A stretch of 64,000 bases of DNA. Source: Anaspis maculata (lineage: Eukaryota > Arthropoda > Insecta > Coleoptera > Scraptiidae). This document shows positions 56,261 to 64,000 of the stretch, in pieces. Within the stretch, counting starts at the first letter, position 1; each line of letters opens with the position of its first letter. A model generated the notes under the pieces. The model saw only the letters and a program-made list of their open reading frames with translations, had not been told where the DNA came from and did not search any database. The stretch lies in NCBI GenBank assembly GCA_949128115.1, contig OX421966.1, forward strand, positions 61,501,416-61,565,415, given 5' to 3'. The position numbers were made by a program, and so were the translations under genes.

Positions 56261-57624
56261 TGAATCACAGAGAGCATTCGATCCTAAAAACTCGAAGAGC
56301 TACGCTTTGTTCTTCGAATTTTTAAGGAAGTCGGTCCAGTTACGAGTAACTACTCGCATTTAACACTTCATTGATTTCTTGAATTTTGTTGAACATTACA
56401 ACAAGAATATGACAGTTACGCTAGTGAACTGATAAATTTTTCATCTATTTCAGACTACAGCTCTCGATTTTGCCAATAAACATTGCACAGAAATGACCAT
56501 CAAGTCGATGCATCAGCTCTTATAACAGAAACAGTTGCATTGTAGGTCATGTTCTGAAGAATGGTCACGATGCAGAGTACCCTGGGTAAAAAATGTTGGT
56601 GCTGCGGGCCAAATCACTTGCTTTGGTACAAGCTACTCCTGTGCCAAGTTTTCCCGCAGTACAACGGAATACAGAGTCGTTGTGCGTAAATATATTTGCC
56701 GCTAGAATGAAACCGCCGCCGCCGCCCGCGCGACCGAGATTGAATTTTTGTCCACTTCTCCCCTACTACAAAATCAACATGCCAAAAATTTGATAGCCGA
56801 GCAGAAAAAAATTCTTTTAGGGCTCCCTTGCGCGTTTTGAAGCCTTGTTGCATCTAAATTACTAAGAAAAGACTTCAAGCTTCTCATACCTGTAAAAATT
56901 AACACTGTTATCCAGTGGGAGCATTGAAAAAAATGCTGTTGAAAAAGGTGTACTCAAGAGGAAACCACTTCTTTGAAGAATACCATTATAAAAATTTTGT
57001 CTCTATAATTGGGCTCACGGAATGCGATTTGTTTGGGAACTAAACAAAACATATGAATTTATCGTTTCCTTACGTAGATTAAAAAATAAAAACAGTTTTT
57101 TTGACATCTGCTTAAGAATTATTTTTTTAAGTGTGAAGAATGGAACGGACACAACGATAATTGCTGAGAACATTTTCAATAGACCCATAAGCTCATTTTA
57201 TGACACACATGACGATACTCAATGATCGTTTTGTGAAAGTTCTTGCATCTTGAAAATTTGGAGGGCCCCCATGGCCCCCCTAAGGGACGAATTATCGGGT
57301 GCTGCGGGTCAAATCGCTCGAAATGATTCTAAGAGTCACTGTGCAAAGTGGTTTGCTTTCTTTATTAAATGCAGGATTGTTTTGCCTACCGCTTGTACTA
57401 TTTGACCTTCTGGTAAGTTTCAATAAAAAGCAACGAGAACAAAAGAAGGCCTATTTTCAATTGTTTTTGTCATCCTCGATTTTGATATGTCGGCCATTTT
57501 GAAACACGGAAATGAAAGCCTATCCAATTGGCTAGCCAATGCTAAAAAGTTCGATAAAATGGATGGCGAAATAGTAATTTTGAAAAAAAAAAATTCCGAG
57601 CACGGTTTTTTATGGCCCACCCGG

Positions 57625-58149
57625 TACAACTCCTTCACATTCACGGAAGAAGAAAAGGACAAGCTCGACGTTCTTATCGAGAAGTTCGAGAAACAATTCA
57701 TCCCGAAGAGGAGCCTGGAGTATCAGCGATTCAAATCCTTCACTGCAAGACAGGAAGAGGAGACGCTGGACGAATTCATCACCGAATTGAATAATCTTGC
57801 GAAAACGTGTGAACTGGGGAACCTAGAAGAGTCATTGACGAAAACAATGCTGATCAACGGCATAGTCAACCAGGCACTTCGTGAAAAATTGCTACAAAAC
57901 CAAGATCTGACTTTGCAAAAAGCCGTAGAACTGTGTGATACATCGGAAACTGCAAAGAAACAAAATAAGGAAATGCAGAAAATCAGCACGCAAGATTCGG
58001 TGGATGCAATAAACACCAGAAGCGGACACAGAAGGAATCGAGGACAAAGGCGGCACGAAACCAGGCCCAAGGATGAGGAACAAAGGCTACGAGAAACAAA
58101 GAGACGCACCACGGCGACCTTCAAAGAGCTCAACAATGCACAAACATGA
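57625..58149 (+). pseudogene. Gag, C-terminal part
   Basis: It resumes at YNSFTFTEEEKDKLDVL and runs open for about 175 codons: FEKQFIPKRSLEYQRFKSF, then EEETLDEFITELNNLAKTC, then LREKLLQNQDLTLQKAVELC. This is the second half of a gypsy capsid domain (retrotrans_gag type). The tail is basic (RRNRGQRRHETR) and ends at 58149. The upstream codons to 57487 belong to the inserted palindrome, not to Gag. Confidence 0.92.
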
Positions 58150-58683
58150 TAAAAGAATGCACAAGATGTTCCAGGGATCACAGAACCCGAGCATGTCCAG
58201 CAAATGGTTAAGACGTTCACTAATTGCCGTCGGAAAAATCATTTTGCAAACATATGTCGGTGAGACACCATACACGCGGTGGACAGCGACGAAGACGATG
58301 AATTCAGCGTGGACATAGTTGAGATCTTGAACAATATTAGAAGTAAGGAAACTTGGACTGTTAATTTAGCTTTTAAACCGTACATTGTAAACTTTAAAAT
58401 CGATACAGGTGAAGCTTGTAACATCATAAGTGATAGCCAACTCAAAATCATTCGAACATATTCAAAAAACGTAAGTTTAACAAAGGCCAATGATCAGTTA
58501 ATTTCATACACCGGCAAACTCAAACAACTCCCAATTGTAGGCAAGTGCAAAATTCCAACAAAACATAAGGGCAAAATATACACTTCTTTTGAAAGAGACC
58601 AAAATGGTAAGAATCCGTCAACGAATAAACCTACAGGGATTGATGCCGCAACGCTTATTTCACCAATTCAACTCCGTTCTTAA
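58150..58683 (+). pseudogene. Zinc knuckle and aspartic protease; pol deleted
   Basis: Near 58150-58255 are the remains of two knuckles, CTRCSRDHRTRAC and NCRRKNHFANIC, in shifted frames. The ORF from 58279 encodes a protease with VNFKIDTGEACNIIS, where DTGA is normal, so the residue after Gly is Glu. After KGKIYTSF the sequence jumps to a short tail (NPSTNKPTGIDAATLI) from the far end of pol, ending at 58683. RT, RNase H and integrase are missing, which explains the short element. Confidence 0.85.
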
Positions 58684-58775
58684 GTACATTGTTTTGAAAG
58701 CATAGACCCTATCTACACTGCATATATTTCAAACATGTAATAATCACCTATTATTTTCATTTTTTTCCCTCCGTT

Positions 58776-58786
58776 GAAAAGAGGGA
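58776..58786 (+). other. Polypurine tract
   Basis: GAAAAGAGGGA immediately precedes the 3' LTR. This is the expected position and composition for the plus-strand primer of an LTR element. Confidence 0.85.
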
Positions 58787-58975
58787 TGTGAGGAAATGCC
58801 CCACCACCATACCTACCCTCTAGTCTTCTTACCTGAAAGGGTTCAATGAGACCAGACCCGAACACTGTACACACATTCAGTAATTAAATGGTATTCGAGA
58901 CGAGCTGTTCGGTTCTTATTCGCTCCTGTTCTAATGGCAACAATCCAAATTATTATATAACTCAAAGTTATAATA
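58787..58975 (+). repeat. 3' LTR of the nested gypsy element
   Basis: Begins TGTGAGGAAATGCCCCACCA and ends CTCAAAGTTATAATA; partner of 51717-51924. Confidence 0.92.
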
Positions 58976-58989
58976 TAAAATACGAAGAC

Positions 58990-59560
58990 GAATAACGGAG
59001 ACAAGCAAGGAGACTCAGCAGGGCTTCAAACATTGTTGACACAAGAGGGCCCAGTGGAGGCATCGATAACATAAGAAAGCAAGAGAAGGCTTACTGAAAT
59101 TCGGGAAGCCATGAAAAGAACACAATGAGGCTCATCGGGGCTTCAGCTACACGTGAGAATACAAGGGGGCCAAATAGAGCTCCGAATATCACGTGGAGGC
59201 ACGAAGGTACTTACTAAAGCTGCGAAATCCACGGAAAAATGCAAGGGAACTCAGCAGGGCTTCAAAGGACCATAATGAAACAGGGGACCTGTAGGGCTTC
59301 TAACAACACAAGGAGGCACAAGAAGCCCTACTTGAGTTGAAAAGACTTGGAGAAAACAACAAGGCGGGTTACTAGGGCTTCAAGCGATACAAAGATACAC
59401 AAGGGGGCTCCGAACAACAAAATTTATATACATGGGGGCTCACTTCAGTAACGAAAGTAAGTCCGAAAATACACAAAGGGGCTAATAAGGGTTGCAAAAA
59501 ATACACATGATAATCCGAGGAGCCGCACTAGGGCTGCAGAGGATAGACCAAGGCATAGGA
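58990..59560. repeat. GAGCCC minisatellite, inverted block
   Basis: Modules of the 3060-6960 array in reverse complement: AAGGGGGCTC, GCAGGGCTTCAAA, GCACAAGGNGNCTTAC. Heavily diverged. Confidence 0.8.
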
Positions 59561-59564
59561 GGCC

Positions 59565-59705
59565 GCTCTTTTCCATGGACGTTTTCTTTCTTTCGAGGAC
59601 GTTATTACCGTGACCACTTTTTACCGCGGATGTTTTTTCGGGAAACGTTTCGTGGAAGACATTTTTACTTTCCCGGCCCCCCCACGAACACGGAGGGAAA
59701 GTATT
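59565..59705. repeat. Short-unit GGACGTTTTTTC repeat, block 1
   Basis: Units of about 17-20 bp, such as CGAGGACGTTATTACCG, CGCGGATGTTTTTTCGGG and GGAAGACATTTTTAC. A related block lies at 60440-60575. Confidence 0.65.
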
Positions 59706-60159
59706 GTAATCGTGCAGAAAAAAAGTTTTGAGATTTCACCGGATATATCCGTTTTGAGGTCCTCCAAGACGATTAAGACCATTTTCAGAATGATGTCTGT
59801 CTGTCTATTCATCATCATATCTAAAGTAGGAACAAAAATTTCAATAAGGAACCAGCATTGCATTTTTGAGATATCACAACAGTTAGCTACCTAGTTCTAC
59901 TTTTTGGATCTATTCATCACCTTGGAAAACTGACTTAACCTGTCATTTTTTCTGTCCGCTCAACAATGGATGCAGGATGCTCGTTAAACGCTCGACTAAA
60001 TAGAATTTTTTCATCAATTTCTAAATCGAATTGCCCCCACCCGAAGGGACACTTCGATCAAAATCATTACTGACGTCTCTGGATACCGCCGGGAAAGTTT
60101 TGTGTCGCCCCACAACAGATTTTTTCTTGTTGTGTCTCCATGTCCATAAGTCCGTGGTC
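59706..60159. other. No recognisable feature
   Basis: Unique-looking sequence between minisatellite blocks, with no coding or RNA signal. Confidence 0.4.
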
Positions 60160-60430
60160 TCCATGTATCATTTGGAAAACTTAGGTGAACCCCCATGCGT
60201 CTTGTGGCTTTAGGAGCTCGAACAAACTTAGAACTTTAGAAACTTTAGTTACTCGAGCGTGACTAGGTACTTCTTTAAATTTTTGTGTAATTTTAGGCCA
60301 ATAGGCCATAGCGGGCTGGATGTTCATGCCCGTTTTGAGTCGTGATGAGTCTCCTTGTGTCTTTCGGTATGCTTGATATGCCCCCTGTATCTCTCTATAC
60401 CGTTTGGAGTCCTTTGATAACTTGTCTGAT
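60160..60430. repeat. GAGCCC minisatellite, remnant in forward orientation
   Basis: Weak copies of the array modules (GTGAACCCCCATGCGTC, GATGAGTCTCCTTGTGTC, GCCCCCTGTATCTCTC) in the same orientation as 3060-6960. Confidence 0.6.
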
Positions 60431-60439
60431 AATCATAGC

Positions 60440-60575
60440 TTTTTCCGGGGACGATATTACCAAGGGCCATAATTTCTAGGAGACGGTTTTTCCGGGGCTT
60501 CATATATCCGGGAACGTTTTTAGCGGGAACCATTTTTCCAAGGGGACGTAATTTCCTGGGAACGTTCTAGTCCAG
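60440..60575. repeat. Short-unit GGACGTTTTTTC repeat, block 2
   Basis: TTTTTCCGGGGACGATATTA, GGAGACGGTTTTTCCGGGG and GGGGACGTAATTTCCTGGG-like units. Same family as 59565-59705. Confidence 0.65.
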
Positions 60576-60649
60576 TCAAATTAGCCCAAAATGGCGGCCA
60601 ATCGTGAAATAAATCATAGGGTTGTAGTTTTTTCGGGAATGTGTAGAGA

Positions 60650-62665
60650 TAGTAGTGGGGGGGTTAGCGGCTTGGTCTGTGCATTTTGTGATCAAAGCAT
60701 GAAATTTGGCATACTTGTTCAGAAGACCCTCCTCCGCAATTTCAGATGTGGCGCCACGCTAAATTTTGCGCCAGAGACACTGTATTGCGGTTAATATACC
60801 TGCTAGGGGTAAATTCTGCAAAAATGGTTCCTGGCCGGTCTCTGGTACCGCAGTCGGTATTTTCTAGTTCTGTTTAGTTAAAACTACATGTAGAAATGAG
60901 TGAGGAGTACATTTTCACAAGCAAAGTTCAAAATGCTGCCTTTATTATGTTGTTTTAATTCATTTTAAGGCCAACTTTGTTTTAGTACAAGAAACATGGT
61001 AAAAAAAATTGCCAAAACCTCGTCAAAGATATGAACGTCCTGAAAATTTGATATTCTGTCCAGAATTATGTGCCCTACTACATATCTGAAATTGCGACAA
61101 ATCGCACCCCGAGGCTCCAAGTTATTGGAGGGGGCGGGGTAAAAAAATTCAACTCAAAATGAAAGGTATAGAACCCGATGGAACCTGTCAATCCAATGGA
61201 TGCAAATACGTCGTAGTTTGACGCATCACAACCAGTTGATACAATTTTGGCACAAAAAATGTCTATCATTGTTGAAGGGGGGTCGTGGGGAAGGGCGTAA
61301 CTCGGCTAGGTGGCTCTTTTTCTTCTTGAGCCATGAAGAATCGATCACGACAAGATTGTGATTATTCATCTTTGAAAATATCTCAGATTCCATCAAACTA
61401 AACTGTATTCTCCACGAAAATCATCCATTTGATTTGTAACTTTGTTTTTCGAGGTACGAAAAATCGATTTGAACTTTAGTCGGCACTGCCCGGCGTCTAC
61501 TAATGACCAGAACACTACAGCATGCAACTTCAAGTAGTAACTCAATACCCTGTTTATGTTATAGGGAATTCAGTTCTGCACAGATCCTCGAACTTTCAAA
61601 GATGAGTTATAATTTTCCAGATAGTTTGGGCTATTTTCATTTAAAGATGCATGGTGTAGTGTTCTGGTCAGTAGTAGTCGACGGGCTGTGCCGATTAAAG
61701 TTCAAATCGATTTTTTCTATCTCGAAAAACAAAGTTACAGATCGAATGGATGATTTTCGTGAAGAATACAGTTCAATCTGATGACCTCTGAAATATTTTC
61801 AAAGATGAATGCCTCTAACAGTAGAAGAAAGTTTTGTGAAAATTGTCAAAGAAAAAACAGGTTTTCTCAAGTTAACTTGTTCGAACTTGTTTTTGTCAAA
61901 ATTTATACATCGGATTCAAGTTCAGGACATTGAATTTAGTCGGAAAAAATACCAATCTTGTCGTGATCGATTCTTCATGGCCCAGGAAGAAAAAGAGCCA
62001 ACCAGCCGAGTTTCGCCCTCCCCCGCGACCCCCCTTCAACAATGATCGACACTTTTTGTGCCAAAATTGTATCCACGGGATATGATGCGTCAAACTACGA
62101 CGTATTTGCATCCATTGGATTGACGGGTTCTATCGGGTTCTATACCTTTAATTTTGAGTTGCAATTTTTTACCCCCCCCTCCAATAACTCGAAACCTCGG
62201 GGTGCGATTTTTGGCAATTTTAGATATGTAGCAGGGCACTTGATTCTGAACAGAATATGAAATTTTCAGGACATTCATATTATTGCCGAGATTTTGGCAA
62301 TTTTTTTACCATGTTTCCTGTACTAAAACAAAGTTGGCCTTAAAATGTAATAAAACAACGTATAAAGGCAGCATTTGGAACTTTGCCTGTGAAATTTCTC
62401 TTCACTCATTTCTACACGTAGTTTTAGCTAAACAGAACTCAAAAATACCGACTGCGGTACCAGAGACCGGCCAGGAACCATTTTTTGCAGAATTTACCCC
62501 TAGCAGGTATATTAACCGCAATACAGTGCCTCTGGTGGAAAATCTTGCGTGGCGCCACATCTGGAATTGCACAGGAGGGTCTTCTGAATACGTATGCCAA
62601 ATTTCATGCTTTGATCTTAAAATGCACAGATCATTCCATTTTTGGCCGTTAACCCCGCCACTATA
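60650..62665. mobile_element. 2-kb palindromic foldback element
   Basis: The arms of about 0.85-1.0 kb (60650-61500 and 61670-62665) are reverse complements with modest divergence. The outer ends approximate TATAGTGGCGGGGTTAACGG on the right and TAGTAGTGGGGGGGTTAGCGG on the left. The right arm has an extra 130 bp (about 61795-61930). The ORF at 62283-62666 lies in the arm and has no counterpart in the mirrored copy. No target duplication could be defined. Confidence 0.87.
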
Positions 62666-62711
62666 GGCTCCCTGAACAACGTCTAATAAAGTCCCTTCGA
62701 TTTTAGGCGCC

Positions 62712-62836
62712 TCTGTAAAATCTAAACTCCCCTTAAAATTTTGGAAGGCATTAGTGGCAATTCTGTACGTAGAATTCTGTACGTAGAATTGCCACTAATG
62801 CCTTCCAAAATTTTAAGGGTAGTTTAGATTTTACAG
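62712..62836. mobile_element. 125-bp near-perfect hairpin
   Basis: CTGTAAAATCTAAACT opens the left arm and its complement closes the right. Nearly every position between pairs, around a centre made of repeated GAATTCTGTACGTA. The near-perfect match implies recent origin or conversion. Confidence 0.92.
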
Positions 62837-64000
62837 AATTACCCCTATAAAGAGTGACTATCACTTCATTTTTAGAGAGTGAATGGGGAGTGAACTGGCA
62901 ATAAAATATGTAAGAACCTTCTTGTGGACAACAAAATTTCCCACAAGTTCTCTCTATTATTTTTTTCTCAAGTGGCCATCGTTCACGAGATAAGCGCGAA
63001 AAACTGATTCCCAAGTTCTTTTAGAGGCCACCACGGCCAAAGCTCACACTGAATCCTTGGGGACTTTTAGTATGTTGAAATGCATGCTTAACTGAGCACA
63101 TTAACAAGAATCCAACTAGATTTCATTTTTGTTTGCTATTTGCGATTTCAACGTCCAAAATTCCTTAGCCAAAAACACAAATTCTGCTTTACATCGAGCT
63201 TTACATCTTTGTTACAAAAATAACAAGCTTTAAGGCATCAAATCGCTCTGTTTACCCTATCCAGCGTTTGCTGTGGGAGTTCCGGTGGGCGCAAAATGCA
63301 CGTGCCGTTTTCCTCCCCTTAAAATTATTATTATCGTCATTTCCATTCATCTTTTTCGAAGCTTCCTTCCTTCCTCCCTTTTAACATGCAAACGCGCTGC
63401 TCCGCTCGGCAGGAGTCTGGTGACCGTAATCCGAAATAATTTCATCACGAGCTACACGAGACGCGAATAAAACCCCACAGGGCGTAAAACAGCCCGCCGT
63501 ATTGCCGCTTTTTAGTGCCTAATTAGCTAGAATTAGGGGCGAGATGGCGAGGAGGCGGGGGGCAAAAGAAAAGGGAAATGCCCCCGGGGCCGATTCGCCT
63601 AGGCTTTTGCATAACAAAACTCGAAATGGGTGTGTAATGTAATAAGCAAGATACCGCACTTATAAGATTTTCTTTCAAGGTTTATAGAGAATTCGTCTAG
63701 ACTCCTTTCTTTCTTTGTTTCTTTTTCTTTTGTTTTTTTTTACGTTCCGAAATATTTGGTTTGTACCTGAGTAAAACGGTGCCGTCCGAGCTGCGTTCTG
63801 GACCGTAATTCCCAGGACCGCACAGCCTGCTGACGGCCGATTTCCGCCGGATGTCCAGCGCCGCCGAGTCATCTCGACTGTAGGTTCCCGCTTGGCTGAA
63901 GGAAACCCTGGCGGAAAGGAAGCGCGATGTCAGACCGCCGCCTTTGCCGGAGGACCCGGTCGGTTGTATGTCTGTGAATAAAAATCATATTCAACACATG
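62837..64000. other. No recognisable feature
   Basis: AT-rich, then GC-rich toward the end (63480-63600, 63780-63960). I see no supported gene. An exon of a gene beyond the window cannot be excluded, but nothing shows one. Confidence 0.35.

Larger units (their letters stand above)
53536..57400 (-). mobile_element. Element B: second member of the element A family
   Basis: 3.87 kb with inverted arms of about 900-1000 bp (53536-54510 against 56385-57400). The ends are TAGTACAGGCGG / TAGTACAAGCGG, and TTT flanks both sides (53533-53535 and 57401-57403). The arms share CCACTTTGCACAGT and CGCAGCACCCG...GTCCCTTAGG with element A. The arms are very similar to each other, including the GC-rich (GGC)n segment near 54218 and 56717. 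Between them is a minus-strand gene related to that of element A, plus a partial duplication of its 3' part. Confidence 0.85.
52172..57624. mobile_element. Palindromic TA element in gag, itself interrupted
   Basis: The ends are CCGRGTGGGCCATAAAA and its complement, flanked by TA (52170-52171 and 57625-57626). If element B (53536-57400) is taken out, the remaining 1.6 kb is one long palindrome centred near 52940. The left arm 52172-52940 matches the right arm 52940-53535 plus 57401-57624. Each arm also contains internal repeats of a TTATTGAAAG...ATAGACC...CAGCAGATGA module. Non-coding. The family repeats 'GGTTTTGACTTTCTG' and 'GCTCCTCAGCAGATGACTCG' several times. Confidence 0.88.
51717..58975 (+). 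mobile_element. Ty3/gypsy LTR element split by nested insertions
   Basis: Outer LTRs (51717-51924 and 58787-58975), a serine-tRNA primer site, a gag split into two parts, a zinc knuckle, a protease and a polypurine tract are all in order. RT, RNase H and integrase have been deleted, so the element itself is about 1.8 kb. The remaining 5.45 kb (52172-57624) is inserted foreign DNA. The flanks share A-rich sequence but no exact target duplication; the right flank is degenerate minisatellite, so rearrangement there is possible. Confidence 0.9.

Noticed and set aside
62283..62666. 127-codon ORF in the right arm of the 2-kb palindrome
   Set aside because: The mirrored arm does not keep the frame, so it is not under coding constraint.
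63675..64000. Possible exon in the GC-rich right edge
   Set aside because: No motif or convincing splice sites; left as unannotated.

Overview
The window looks like intergenic, transposon-saturated chromosomal DNA of an animal, most likely an insect. The evidence is the mix of elements present. It includes two Ty3/gypsy retrotransposons primed by tRNA-Ser (one Mag-like), a GIY-YIG Penelope-like element, R1-like and other non-LTR remnants, tRNA-derived SINEs, hAT elements and many long-palindrome (foldback) elements. I could not fix the order or species. No host protein-coding gene is convincing. Every ORF with recognisable protein content belongs to a mobile element, and nearly all are broken.

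Layout, left to right. 0.7-2.9 kb and 3.06-6.96 kb hold two old degenerate tandem arrays, the second interrupted by a 1.05-kb foldback element and a hairpin. 7-8.2 kb is an eroded non-LTR reverse transcriptase split by a 437-bp inverted-repeat insertion. 9.82-14.3 kb is an almost complete but dead Mag-like LTR retrotransposon. 15.4-18.1 kb holds two minus-strand gypsy pol fragments. 20.2-21.65 kb is a palindromic element. 22.35-25.0 kb is an inverted dimer of a Penelope-like element with hammerhead-like motifs, next to a second palindrome. 25.38-27.81 kb is a DNA-transposon-like element (element A) with long terminal inverted repeats and a nuclease-like/cysteine-rich gene. 29.6-31.4 kb is a 110-bp minisatellite split by a hAT element with a perfect 8-bp target duplication.

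34.4-38.7 kb holds more palindromic elements and a terminal-inverted-repeat element containing an R1-like retrotransposon tail. 41.2-47.35 kb is a diverged direct duplication of about 2.5 kb. 48.6-50.3 kb is a second hAT element with its own 8-bp duplication and a small TA-flanked MITE inside. 51.7-59.0 kb is a three-level nest. A gypsy LTR element (tRNA-Ser primer site, two LTRs, gag and protease, no RT) is split in gag by a palindromic TA-duplicating element, and that element is split by a second copy of the element A family (element B). 59-60.6 kb repeats the second degenerate array in reverse orientation. 60.65-62.67 kb is another 2-kb palindrome.

The most interesting content is the element A/B family. 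Two independent copies share terminal sequence, a conserved internal block, a 3-bp TTT target duplication, and a minus-strand protein with spaced acidic motifs followed by a Cys-rich tail. For element B, the intact arm of the palindrome it entered supplies the empty target site.
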